Shown piece by piece: positions 11,849 to 30,783 of a stretch of DNA of 64,000 nt; within the stretch, counting starts at the first letter, position 1; every line of letters starts with the position of its first letter. The stretch is taken from NCBI GenBank assembly GCA_905250025.1, contig CAJNOJ010000054.1:1-64000 (forward strand), read 5' to 3'. Origin of the DNA: Adineta ricciae (lineage: Eukaryota > Rotifera > Eurotatoria > Adinetida > Adinetidae). The position numbers were made by a program, and so were the translations under genes. The notes below the pieces were generated by a model, which saw only the letters and a list, made by a program, of their open reading frames with translations, ran no database searches and had not been told where the DNA came from.

Positions 11849-12659
11849 TTCGCCTTTTTCCGCACCATTTGACTGGAGTTATTTAGTAAATAACGGATCA
11901 TTCTCTCAACGTGTGTTATGAGTGGCTCTGCGTTGTCAGAAATAAAGCAAAACAACTCGTATGCTTTATATCAGAGGGTATTTACGTCAATCTTTTCGTT
12001 TATAATCTCTGTAAGCCTTCTTACGGAAGACATTTAATCTAGCGTGAGGATCTGTAACAGGAATCATCGAATTAACTCAATTGGGTATGTATTTTGTCAT
12101 TTTCAGTCTAACCCTTCATGTTTAATGAGCAGTTATCGCATACCTGACACTGTCGTAATCAAGATCAGCATAAATTAAGAATAGACATCATCGTGATCTT
12201 CACATCTCATCTTGCCAATTATTTCCAGCAGTACTCTTTTCGCGAGAAAACAATCACAACAAGTAATTACTACGCCTGACGAACTTTTTTAGTTCTTTGT
12301 GCTATAACAAATATGTTTTTGCCCTTCATCACCTGCAAGTATACATACTATGTCTTAGATTGATCTACTTTTAATATCCTTTATATAAGTGGATTTGTTT
12401 TAATCAGATTCATTAGACAATTGTCAATATTGATTTCCTTGTCTTAAGAGGAGTTTTACGTCTTGCATGTTCTGCGTTTCGAATCTCATTAGGTTTTATT
12501 AACTGTGATGTTTTCTCTTGTTCAGACTGAATAGACAAGTGCTTGTTTTCTGATATGTCACATCTTTGTTTCATCGAAAAATACAATCAAATAGAAAAAA
12601 AAACGAAACAACACAAGCTATTTTCCCTCGGTTTTCTAAGAAAATCTCATCACCAGTGT
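11849..12659. other. Intergenic between convergent genes
   Basis: Contains the presumed 3' untranslated region of the RING gene, including AATAAA near 11940, and that of the receptor gene on the opposite strand. No coding frame or structured RNA recognised. Confidence 0.45.
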
Positions 12660-14439
12660 TTAAACTGTTGTCGCTTTGACTAAACATTGACTTGTCTCAT
12701 CGGATTGTAACTCGAGATCAGTTAAACTAAATTCATCTCTATTCTGTACAGAAGCTAACATTGAGTCCATGGATGAGTCATGTGGAAGATTCGTTGACTT
12801 TTTACATCCATTGTGTGGCAAGGATAAAGTTGACCGATGCGACGGCGTTTTCTTCGAATGTTTTTGAGACGCTGTGTTTTGAGTTAATGTGTTCTGCTGC
12901 TGTTGTTGTTTATCTCGAGGACAGAATCTTCCCAGACGAAGAATTTCAATAAGTTCGTTGCGAAACTGTGCACCACAAATCATGATGATTAGAATGTTCG
13001 ATGTAGATGTGAATAACTCCAGAATACTTCCAAGAAAATTTGGAAGAATGTTATCACCCGATTGTCCATAACAATTATCGGATTCCATTCGAAATAATAG
13101 ACGATGACATGTAAAGAAATTGATTATATAAGATTGCAAAGCACTCATTAAACTCAGGAGGATTTCTACTAGAATCAATGATAAAGAACGAAGCTCGGCA
13201 CGTGAATGACTGTGTTTGCGTATCGACGGTCGATTAGATATATAATAAAGACAGATAAATGACGATATGATACAAATACTCGATGGAATAAACGTTCCAA
13301 TGATAAAACCAATTGTATAACGATTTTTCAGTGATAAACGACGATCGTAGAGAAATTTAAACCAACGTTGAAAATTTTCAGCTGAAATTGGTATTGTACA
13401 ATTACCGTAATAAGTTATGAAATGATATGTTTGAGTACAGAATTGATGTTCGTGAAAATAATCTTTGCCTGGCCGAGATTGCAATACTGGCCATGTTAAA
13501 TTATTAACCGAAGCGAGAAGATTTGATGGAAGAATGTTCTCAAAAGGACAAGTCGAACGTTGGGCATGTTCATCTGGCCAATCGATTGACATATATTGTT
13601 GTAAGTAAACATGGGCAATGGTTTGATGCCGGATATGTTGCCATTTCTTTCTCGAGTAACATCTCATATTGAGATTTGTCTCCACAGATACATTTGTATG
13701 AATTAATAATATTCCATCATAAATATCAACGGGATTTGTCGTTGTCGGAATAGGTATTGTTGTCGTTGAAAGATAATACATTGTTGAATTATTAACTAAA
13801 GATATATTCTGCATAAGACACTAATTCTCACATGTTATTTGTCTTACCTGAATGATTCGATGAATTCGGTGTCATACATATCGACTTATTAAGTAAGGAA
13901 TCAATAGTTAAAGATTGACTTTCGGTTAACTGCAATGGTTTTATGCAGAATGCATCGTACAATTGAATATAGGACACACTAATCCCATAGATAAATGCAA
14001 TCAATGTCAATAACAATGCGCACATTCGACTTTCACGATAGGATATCGATGAAAATGTTCGAACACGTTGAATCGACATGAACATAAAAATTAGCATGGA
14101 AATCTGCGTATAAGTCGTATTATACGTCAACACGGCAAGACCTTTAAGGTAGAACATTTCACGATAACGAATAAAATTAATAAATTTCGATAAATAAATA
14201 TTAAACCAGCATGATGACGATGCATCAAATATAACCATTTTCGCCACATGTGATATGAATAGAAGTAAACAATCATTAAAGAATAAAGCGATGAAATAGA
14301 CACTAATTGAACGTACACGAAAGCGACGACGAAGAAATACTATTATACATATAATATTACCGAAGAATCCGCAGATAAATATAGGCGCGAGTACATTACA
14401 CAGAATTCGCGGATTGATACTTTCTTTACTCAAAAACAT
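12660..14439 (-). CDS. Divergent rhodopsin-like seven-transmembrane receptor
   Basis: Two exons, 14439-13848 and 13795-12660, joined by a 52-bp GT-AG intron whose acceptor is TATCTTTAG; other AG choices break the frame. Product 575 aa. Exon 1 carries TM1-TM4, with the class A TM1 motif FGNIICIIVF. Exon 2 carries a long, N-glycosylation-rich extracellular loop 2 (NNST and similar sites) and TM5-TM7, followed by a Ser/Thr-rich tail with a Gln run. The usual DRY at the end of TM3 reads QRV (in SIQRVRTF), and NPxxY in TM7 is replaced by SNILIIM, so coupling may be unusual. Ligand unknown; a neuropeptide or chemosensory receptor is plausible but unproven. The start is the first ATG before TM1. Confidence 0.82.
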
Positions 14440-17400
14440 GTTTCTGTTCTTCTAGTTGATTATCTAAAAGACAATAGATTTAATAAATTGACTAATCTAT
14501 AAATGAACTGATGTCTACAAAACAACAAATGATTAACGACAGACAAATCTTCTTATGTGTACATTTATCTAATCGACGACAGACAAAACGCTGAGTGATG
14601 GGGGAGACAGGTGTTTGAAAATATCGCGTTTGCTTTTTTTGTATAATGAGCAACAGGATATATATTTCTATCTTTTTTCTTTTCTTATTTCATCACGCGC
14701 ACAGCGGAAAGTCAGGAGAATAGAGGCAGCGAGAGAAAAAAAAACCTAGGAGGAGTATGATGACGATCAAACTGAAACGAATTGATATTTCAAGTAATCG
14801 ATCGTATATATCTCATTAGAAAGAAGAAGAAGATGACTGCAAAGAAGTTTATTAGTTTAACTACTTCAGCTAATGATTTTCTATTGCGTTGTTCGAAAAC
14901 ATCTCTTTTTTGTTGTACTATTGTATCGAAAAAAAGAAGAAGAAGAAACATGTGGGAAAGAATAGATTCATTTATGAAGCTTAGAATATCATTGTTTCTA
15001 TTGAAATTTATTTTTATGTTTCCAATGAAAACTTCCACAAGAAAAGAAACTGACATGTTTTTTTTTTGTGGGGAAAAAAAGCGAGAATTCGATGGAAAGT
15101 ATCTCGTCTATTTTCTCCTGGAAATTCAAAGGAGACCTACTGTGTGACAACAGTATGAAAATGTACTGATATGATTGGTAACTTTGACGAGAAAGATTGA
15201 CAAACATTCTAACAACTACAAGTCGACAGAGATAATCTAGCCGGACTTTTTTTAGCTTCTCAAAAAAAAGGCCGAGAATAATTATCCATTATCTCTGTTA
15301 TTCTTTCGTTCCTATCCTCTTTGATCTAGTTATTTCATGCAGCGGAATGTCTATAAACATTGTGGTTTAATAAACTAAAGTGATTTTCTCGAACAAATCC
15401 GTTTTCTCATGGAAGGGAGAAAAGATTCTATATTGACAAATTGACTAATTGTTTAATGATTATTCTACGGTTGAATAACGCAACACAATTATCGGTTTTT
15501 ATGCATATATGAATATCTCTGTGTAGAACGAGAAAAGAAAAACGAAACTTCTCTTTTCATTTCATTTCGTCAAAACAACTGATACGTCGAATTGATTATT
15601 ATAATTGTTCTCGACATAGTTTCATCTGTCATTTCCATGTCTGACAACATGAGGGAAAATGATTGATGATAATGCCTTTGAGCAAGTTTCTTATTGATGA
15701 TTTTATTATTTGAAAATCGTGTTACATCTACAAATATAAACTTAACTAAACATATAATCATCAAGCTGAACTTTCCTCTCTAACAAGAGAGTGAAAAAAG
15801 TCGAATTCTCCAACGCGTCATCAACTATTTATTGCTGGGAAAAATGAGTTTCCGATGCGGGTATGAAACTAATCAAACCTATTGACAATTGAACAATAGT
15901 TCACAACGTTCGAGTATTATTTTAAACAAATCTAATAGTTAGAAGCAGAAAAATATCGACGTTTTCCTCTACATACAGTCAATGTTTTCAGTTGGCAAGC
16001 AAATCAACATTAATTCGTATCGATGGAATATGTTCTGCTAAAGCAATTCTTTTTCTTCTTCTTCTTCTTTTTTTTCTCTCGCGATATTTTCTTAGTTTGC
16101 TCTTCGACATTCATAAGAATCTCGTGTCTGTTGAACTCATATTCTTCACTTGATTACATCGTTCATGTCGAATTGATGACAAATGGCTGCACTACCTCTA
16201 TGGATCTATTTTTCTTAGATCAAACACCGATGCGAATCACGATTGCGATCGATTACCCGCTTCAAAGAGATCTTGATGGAAGTTTCCTATTTTCTTTCCT
16301 TTTAAAACGATTTCATGATGAATGTAACAAGAGAAAGTATTCCGTATTCCATTTGATCATAGTCATTTTCTTTCCTTCAACGATTGGATTACGAAGAAAG
16401 AAGAAGGAGGAGGAGGAGGAGGAAAAACACGAGCAAAGAAGACAAACCGATCCTCACGAGATATTTTTGTATATATCCCTTCATTTTGCATTGTCATTTC
16501 GAGAAAATTATATTATGTTAAATGCTCTTACATTGATGTATAAAGTATCATTAGAAAACGAAGATATATATATATATGAAACTGAATTATCGAAAGAATT
16601 TGCTTTTTTTCTTCTTCTCTTATCGACAAGAAACTCGACACTGATGAATAACGTCCAGAAAAACCAATTAAACATCGCGCGTAGGTAGTTTCTCAGTGAA
16701 AGTCTATTCAAACTCGAGAAGTAAAAGGCAATTGAAGAAAGGTTTCACTCTATTTATAATTAATTCTCCTTTGAATAACTTTGCTTTGCTCATTCGCCGA
16801 GTTTTTCTTCAATCTGAATAACAAAAGTCTCATCAACTTTCCAAGCATATAATTGTTTCGACAAGTGTATGCAATTTTCTTTCTCTCTCTCTCTCTCTCT
16901 TCTTCGATGTAGTCTCCTAATTTGATTCATTATTTTGAGGTAAGCTAAACATAATTGAATGTCCTTTGTCATATCCGAAGTAACTATCATAAAAGACGAC
17001 ATTGTTTAGTTGAAAAAGAAACAGTAACAAAAGATCTTGGTCAGAAATCAAATACAACGGAATTCTCAGCGTCGATTGAGGCGAAGCTGAGAAAAAAAGT
17101 TTGTTTTATCATTATCAGATGATTTTTCTTGTTTTTGCACACGTCTTCTTCTCAAAAACTGTTTTTTTATATTTTTATCTCAATAACAATCATGCATACA
17201 CAATCATTCGGATCTTCAACATGATCTTGACTTGTTGCTTTTGTCTATGATAAATGATCGTATGAGAGAACATTCGAGAAAATATATTTACATAATTATT
17301 CAATCTTAAGTACTACATGATCTCAAATGAGAATTAATTCCTAATTAAGTAGTCAGTTTGGACGATTTTTCTACTTTATTACTCATCAAATCGAACAGAT

Positions 17401-19893
17401 TTGCCTTTGGTCTAAACCACGAGTGGGTAATTAGGTACATTGAATAAGTTTATTTCCTAAATCCTCACTTATCTCATCATATCAATGCGTTGAATTTGCA
17501 TGAGAACTTTTTCATTAGTCTATATTATAACAAACCGACAGTCTAAAACAAAGCTTAAAAGGTCAATGAAACTAAGAAGAAAAAACGTCGGAAAGTATCA
17601 TATAACATATAGAATAATAAACAAGCGAAATGGAATGGTCGGAAATATACTACTTTATAGAAAGAACATTTCTACAAGAAGGCGAAAAAAAAATGTCTTA
17701 TTTACATCATTATGAAAGACAGCTTTTCTGGTTATTTGATATTAGTATAGAGCGGAACGTTAGCTTTCACATATTCGTCGACAAAAGTAATTAGAATAGA
17801 GAATTTGGGACTAGAGTACGTCAAAGAAAATATATCGTCTGTGTTAATAATATATCATCTTCTAGTGAAGTTTCGATGTCTTTTGTTTTGTGTTGTCAAT
17901 TATTGATGATTGCCACATATTTCATGTGTAGATGTGTAAATAAAAGAATATGCTTGATTATATCGAACCTACTTGAATCTTTCGACCATGAAACGAATAT
18001 AGATACGTTTGTTTGCTGAGCCACATTGCATCAAAGATCAGAAAATGCTCCGTTGGTAAGAAATTAGACGACTAGAACCGTCTGTGTTACACCATCTACA
18101 GAAGGTTTCTTTTGGGAAATATCAGGATATTGTTTTCTTATGGGAAAAATACAAATCTAATTCACTGTTACTATATAACTATTCTCCAGAGTTCAATAAT
18201 GCCCGTATATTCTATATTTATCCAGTGAGAAGCAAACAAAATTCTATTAATCGAGAAAAAAAAACACCAAATGCCTTCCATTAATCAATGAACCAACTTA
18301 CCTTCGTTTTTTCTTTCTTCTGGAAAATCTCTCCTATATCGTGTGATCTATTCATGTTCGACGTCGATTCATCCGATGAAATTCTCCATATTTAGAACAA
18401 AAATCATTAGGGACAAAATCCGATTAGAAAAACTAAAGTAAAAATGGATTTATTTTTGAATCAATGTCAATAAACTAATGGAAAACTTGACTGTTCATGC
18501 AATTCTCACTTGATGTCCAAATGAGAATTATTATGCTAAGATAATCTTTCTCAAGCGTTAATTATTTACACTTGATGATTGTGAATCATACAAAGAGATA
18601 ATGTAATCAATGGATTGATTCTATTTTGATGACGGTTAGACTGAAGGCAAAAGGCAATTGTATAAATAATGAGTGAAGCATAAAAAATGAGGCACTTTTT
18701 GTTCTTGTCTATTTTTTCTCATCGAGAAATTCATATCGACAGAACAAAAGAGCAGCGAAGGAGCAGCTGATCCAAACTAAAATTCTCCTTTCACGTGGAA
18801 AGAAGATCAAACTATGCTAATTACAAATGGCGAAGACTGCTTTCCGTCGGATTTGTTTGATGTTTTTTGACCTTATCGACATTTATTTACGCGATGCAGT
18901 GTAAAATATATTTATACTTGACGACATCAGTATTCAGATCTGGAAACTATTTTGATCCGTCCTTGTACCCATATTATATCTTATGTACATTAGTCTGCCA
19001 GTAGCGAAGTTACTAGTCTGTTTTTCCTTATGTTTAATCTCATCACTGAGTACTGAAATGTTGATTTCACACGAAAATGAGATTCTGTAGCAGTTGTTTT
19101 ACTTTCGGAGAGTTTATGGTGATTATTCGAAGGAAATAAACTTGCTGTTGAAATAGGAATCGTTTGGAAAGAAAAGAATTGAAGATAATGTCGGGAAAAG
19201 CTGACTTGACAGGACTAAATCGACATAGTCGATTATAAAATATGTCAACAAGTTGTCGAGAAGAAAATCTGCTAAGTGAAAAAAAAAGAGTAAAATAAAT
19301 TAATAATGAAAAACTCGTTCTACAAGTCACGAACGAAAGCAAATCGAAGAATAGACTTGTTTTACACATTGTCATGACAAAAGAATCCGTGAGGATGTAT
19401 TGGAAAATCTCTCCGAGAAAAAAAGACACACATCAGCTAACGAAGCATTTCAAGGGTGAGAAAACTATGATAGACAAGTTTGCGATCAGTAATGCTAAAC
19501 ATGTGTGTTACTAAACAAATCAAATATCAAGGGAAACCTGAGGAAAATCTCGTTGATAGTCGCGACGAAAAATGATAAACACGTGGAAGATTATCATCAT
19601 TGAAGAGAAAACCTGTTGAACATAAAACTAATAGATTTTCTTGGTTGATGATTGACTGGAGAATAACATCGATTGATATATGTTGATCATTAGGATAATT
19701 GAGTGTCATTGGCGTATTGGATGATGTGAGAGAAAATTATCGATAATTTCTTCCATGCTTGTTTTATAGAATATTGAAAAAAAAACAAAAATGTTGAATA
19801 AGAAGGAAAGAAACATAACAGATTTTATTGTTGGTGTGTTCTATGTTAAAAAGTTCATTCGTATGTCGAAGGAAGAATGTTAAGAACGTCTTT
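14440..19893. other. 5.4-kb gene-poor stretch
   Basis: No reading frame here looks like a real gene. The longest, 221 codons at 16023-16688, is built on a TTC run and a GAG/GAA run and has no domain. The region has several homopurine or homopyrimidine runs (14816-14835, 16047-16078, 16396-16430), a TC microsatellite at 16879-16902, and TATA-rich patches. I see no tRNA-like fold and no transposon coding sequence. It lies between the start of the receptor gene and the 3' end of PSMD13, so it may hold receptor regulatory DNA or untranslated exons. Confidence 0.5.
16879..16902. repeat. TC dinucleotide microsatellite
   Basis: A run of about ten TC units inside the gene-poor stretch. Nothing else notable. 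Confidence 0.85.
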
Positions 19894-21075
19894 CTAAGAA
19901 AGAATATCACCGGCTTGTTGTTCTACTAATGTGGACATTTGTTTCACGTCGTTTGTCCATTGATCTAGACGTTTCTTTAATGTGGCAACCTGTCGAAGAT
20001 CTAACACTCGAGGTTTTACCCAGTGCATATTCAATTTTTCATCGACTTGGTCGATACTTCCACGAATCAAACCTAACGACAATGCTTGCATAGCTAATAA
20101 TTCCACTTGATTTGGAGATAATTTCGTTCTGGTAGCGACATCCGAGAAACTTAAAGCACGAGCGCCAGCAGCAGTGAAAATCATATCCATTAGACAAAGT
20201 AAATTGATTTTTCGTTTGAGTGTTGCTTCAGCCATGCGAAGATCAGGTTGAACTTGCCAAACGGATCCTAATGCTTCGTATTTTTCGACATCGCCGACAT
20301 TAAATGCTTGTAAAAGATCCATTAACCATTGTTCACGTGTGTCTTTTAAAGCATTGAGAACGGGATGTTGAAGAATTTCACCGAAATTATAAACATTTTC
20401 AGCTAAGAGTGCAGCTAAACCGAGATTGAATGCTCGTTCGGCTTTTTCTTTAACTGGAATCGAGGAATTGTCGATACAACCTGGAAGAACGATGAAAATA
20501 GAAAGTGACTTTCACAAAGAAAGAATTTTACCAAGATATTTCAGTGCATTTTGATAATATTCACTATGATTTCCCATAACTCTATAGTAATTCGATGCTA
20601 AATCATAATATCTCGAATGCACGGTAGTTAAATGATCTAATTCATCAAATTTCGGTGCTAAATCTTCGATAATCTTTTTGGCTTCTGGAAGGTTCTTGGT
20701 TATCAAATACGCTTTTCCAATAGTGATATCACATAAAAGAACAGCTAATGGATTCGCTTTGACTTTCTCTCGAATTTGTTGAACAAACTGTATAGCTTGA
20801 TCAACTTGTTTGAATGCTCGTGTAATCGGTATGATAATTTCGACTAGCGCTAATTGATTGATTCGATGTTCGAAATCCGAAAGGAAGTCTTCGTAAAATC
20901 GTATCAATTGATCGCCTTGTTGAAGTTCATCGCGATGTACGAATGATGTTACACGTAATGTTAGTTCATGCCACAAACGACTTTGATATAACGACTCAAG
21001 CTCAAGCCATTCGTTAGCTAATGGCCCACCGTTGGCCTTCCGTTCGTTAAGATAAGTTTCTACACGAGACGACAT
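19894..21075 (-). CDS. 26S proteasome non-ATPase regulatory subunit 13 (Rpn9)
   Basis: Structural lid subunit of the 19S regulatory particle. Two exons, 21075-20532 and 20480-19894, joined by a 51-bp intron, give 376 aa, the length usual for the family. The N-terminal two thirds is a helical-repeat solenoid (LESLYQSRLWHELTLRVTSF, EIIIPITRAFKQVDQAI). The C-terminal part is the PCI domain (RMAEATLKRKINLLCLMDMI, LSFSDVATRTKLSPNQVELL), followed by the long C-terminal helix used in lid assembly (TLKKRLDQWTNDVKQM). It is divergent from ADH5 with 368 bp between the start codons. Start chosen as the first ATG giving the conserved N-terminus. No anomaly seen. Confidence 0.95.
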
Positions 21076-21443
21076 GAGAAAAACCAGAGAGATTAACTGT
21101 TTTCGATTATCTCTTGATAAGTTGATCGATGAATGAATGAAGAATATTCAACGACGTTGATAGTCAAGATGACTCATTTTGTATACTCCGAAAAGATAAA
21201 TGATGGTGGACAAGAGAGATACAAAATTGTTCAGTAAATGGATTTTGAGATTAGTTTTATGCGAGTTTTATGAGAAAAAGTCAATGAAGCGACATCTATA
21301 TGTCTGATAAAGATTGGACAAGTCCAATATACGAAAATTCTGCCTTATTTCAGCAGTATAGATAGGTAGATAGAGCGAAACGATAACACCACATAACAGG
21401 GTACGGGGTTTACATTTGATTCTAGATTTTTTTTACCAGTAGA
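21076..21443. promoter_or_regulatory. Shared PSMD13/ADH5 upstream region
   Basis: The 368 bp between the two divergent start codons must hold the promoters or leader sequences of both housekeeping genes. It ends on the ADH5 side with a T-rich tract and AG at 21438-21439, 4 bases before the ATG, resembling a splice acceptor. No TATA box or specific site can be named with confidence. Confidence 0.5.
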
Positions 21444-23347
<1,904 letters not shown>

Positions 23348-24471
23348 TCGATTCATTTTTCTTTTACAGCTAATCGACATATGAACGAACTTTTATTTTC
23401 ATCAGTTGTTGAGATTTTCATTTGGTATTTTTTGACTAAACGAGTGATTTATGTTTTAGTTTTAGATGAAAATCTCTTTTTTCGCTCAATAAGATTGATG
23501 AAATCAAATCATTTATTATTTTCTGATTAGAATACCAATAGCACATGTCATATTTGTTCAATGAAATAGTTGAGATATATGAAGTACTATCAAAATAACG
23601 ATTATATTGAGAATTAAACGCTAATTGATCAGAATATTTTTCTTAATACCCATCAATGAACATGTAACTTATCTTTGATTGGTTATTAATGATAAATATT
23701 AATACATCACAGGAATTGAATGTGTTCATATTGATGTTATTTAAAACGTTTTGAACTGATTAATTTTGTTTGAAGAAAGTGTTGAAGTTGTCAAATCTAC
23801 TTTTGAAAAACATGTCTATCACTCATATTGGTTGTTTGAATAAAATAAATATTTTATAAAAAAAACTAGAGCATGAATTAGTCCTTCAATAGTACACATA
23901 GATCGAAGAAGTATTTTTACCCTTTTAGATCAAGTGCTAACATATCTGTCTGAAGTCAATTGAACAAACTCTCGACAAAGTTCAATTGAGTGCATTGCAT
24001 TGTCTACACATTCGAACGGAATTTTTGAACACTCGCCTTCTCCGAACAGTTAAATCAAACGAAACATTTTGTATGTATGATAAGAATTTAAAACATAGAC
24101 AGTTAAGTATGTGATCATACATTCAGATGTATTCGAGATTAGTTGTAAAAAGGAAGCAAATACAATATTGTTACGACATCTGTGCGTAAGATCGACTGAA
24201 AAACTTGACTGGTTTACACCTGTAAACTGCGAGAAAAGAAAAAGAAAAATGTCGTTAGTTCGATTGGAAAGAAAGAAATTACACACAATTTTACTCTTCC
24301 GACAACACGGTGACATTTCGTGTATTTTTCTACTTATTCAAAACATCATCGAAATCTTCTGTTTTTCTCGTTTCTTATAGAACCTTTTTCTTTTGATAAG
24401 AATAATTCATCATTACTTCCTCGTTTTGGTCTTTCATTATTTGATTATTTTCCAATTGAATTATCAAGAAA
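23348..24471. other. Intergenic between ADH5 and HERC
   Basis: AT-rich with no recognisable coding frame. AATAAA-like motifs near 23840-23850 may end ADH5 transcripts. A pyrimidine tract ending in AG at 24379-24380 lies 91 bases before the HERC start codon and could be a 5' UTR or trans-splice acceptor. Confidence 0.45.
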
Positions 24472-29307
<4,836 letters not shown>

Positions 29308-29556
29308 GTGAACAGTCAGACAATAATAAAGAATTCTTCGTTTTCTTATCGAACAAATCTGTTCAGACATTTACACATATTTTTTAATTTCATTTTTTTT
29401 TCAGACTGTACATTTATAATAAATAAAGATTTTTCTGTTCTCAGTCAAGAAATCCTTCGTTTTTTTTTCTTTTCGTAATAAAAAATTACACACATTACAA
29501 TAGATTGGTTGCTTTGATCGTCATGATCGATTCTTGACATATCACAATTGAATAGA

Positions 29557-29825
29557 TCACCAGGATGCGCGTGGTGGTGGCCGAGGTAATGGTGGTTGAT
29601 AATCGATGTTCATTTGCGAACGAAATTGTTCCAGTTGAACGGCGTAACGCTGGGAGGGTTTGAGAAACTGATAGATATCAGTCGCTTGATTGCGAGTCTA
29701 AACAAGCGGAAAATCAATTCGATTTAACTTGTCTTATGCTTTACTTTATCTTCGGCATATCCTCGGAAACGTTCGGTGTTACTATGAACTTCTGTATATT
29801 TTCGATTTTTTTCAAAGAACGACAT
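29557..29825 (-). CDS. Small 73-aa protein, unrecognised
   Basis: Two exons, 29825-29745 and 29697-29557, with a 47-bp GT-AG intron, encode 73 aa. The protein is polar and helical (TEVHSNTERFRGYAED, QATDIYQFLKPSQRYAVQLE), with a proline-rich C-terminal end (YQPPLPRPPPRASW). No signal peptide or membrane segment. The clean intron and in-phase join argue for a real gene. I do not recognise the family. It lies tail-to-tail with HERC (249 bp from its stop) and immediately downstream of another minus-strand gene. Confidence 0.65.
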
Positions 29826-29916
29826 TGTTGTTAAGTGAAAAAAAATAGAAACCGGTATGAGTGCTGACTTGCTTTTTATTTTACGAGTTTTTTTTTCTTC
29901 TCTCTTTCTTCCTCTG

Positions 29917-30783
29917 CTAAGATAAGAGAAAGAAAAGAAACGGTTGGCATGCAACTAGCTGTTTCTTAATATGTAAACATATCGACAGGAAATGCTCCGG
30001 AATAGAATCTGTGACATGCATGAAAAATTTACCTCGGTACCAATCGTCTTCATCACCTTCGACTGCTCGTCGATTTCGACTTAATAAGGGAACTTTCACA
30101 GCAGTAGAACTTGTTGTTGTTGTCGTTATTGTTTTTGAACCATTTCCATTGGGAGAATTACCAGCAGCGGTGACAATGCATCGGATGGGAGAAACATTTG
30201 TTGTACTATTAGAAAAAAGTGTTCGTCGATGTAAATCTAGCAGACTGCGTCGAACTATCGTAGGAATACGTTTCGGGTCGAGTAAGGTCTGTGCTGCCAG
30301 ATTCGCGCGCGGAGTTTCAACTTGAATCTGATAACTAGCTGTGCGAGGAACAGCTAACGTTCCAATACTATTATTTCGCCGGTTATGTCCTAATTCTAAT
30401 ACACTCGGCGACGTTAAATGTTGAGAGGGACTTGGCATACGCAAGGTCGATGTTGATTTAACATGAAGACAAGTTTCGCTTGGAGAACGAACGAAGATTG
30501 TTGCACGAGGAGAAGCGTCGATGGCAGGTTCGGATGTAGCACGGATGAAAGTAACAGGTGGTGGAAGTGTTGATTGAACCGAATCATTTGAATGTCGATC
30601 GCGACGTGATGATGGACAAACGCTTACTTTTGTGTGTAATGAATAGTTGGGCAAAATCGACGGAGGGTTACATATTCGTTCGAGTTTACGAGCTAAACTA
30701 ATAATTGCTAATAGCCATAGGCCAATCACGACTAGGACAAGGAGACTTTCGGCGAAGCTCATTCGATATATTCCTTCTTCCAT
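29917..30783 (-). CDS. Single-pass membrane protein with long disordered tail, unrecognised
   Basis: An open frame of about 288 codons. Near the N-terminus is one strong hydrophobic segment (ESLLVLVVIGLWLLAIISLA), followed by a basic stop-transfer stretch (RKLERIC) and a long Ser/Thr/Pro-rich tail, likely cytoplasmic, containing a Thr run. The start may be 30783 or the ATG at 30762 (MSFAESLLV). The 3' end is uncertain: after DDWYRG the sequence offers a good donor (GGTACCGAG|GTAAAT) near 30030, so the last about 30 residues may be intron and another short exon may follow. Composition upstream of that point is convincingly coding. Family unknown. Confidence 0.6.
   Translation of the reverse strand: MEEGIYRMSFAESLLVLVVIGLWLLAIISLARKLERICNPPSILPNYSLHTKVSVCPSSRRDRHSNDSVQSTLPPPVTFIRATSEPAIDASPRATIFVRSPSETCLHVKSTSTLRMPSPSQHLTSPSVLELGHNRRNNSIGTLAVPRTASYQIQVETPRANLAAQTLLDPKRIPTIVRRSLLDLHRRTLFSNSTTNVSPIRCIVTAAGNSPNGNGSKTITTTTTSSTAVKVPLLSRNRRAVEGDEDDWYRGKFFMHVTDSIPEHFLSICLHIKKQLVACQPFLFFLLS

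Noticed and set aside
12660-14439. Reading the two receptor halves as separate genes or as a frameshifted pseudogene
   Set aside because: The first acceptor tried gave a phase error, but the acceptor TATCTTTAG ending at 13796 joins the exons in frame and yields a complete seven-helix protein.
16023-16688. 221-codon plus-strand reading frame
   Set aside because: Dominated by a Phe run from a TTC tract and a Glu run from GAG/GAA repeats, with no domain and no splice partners; it looks like chance in repeat-rich DNA.
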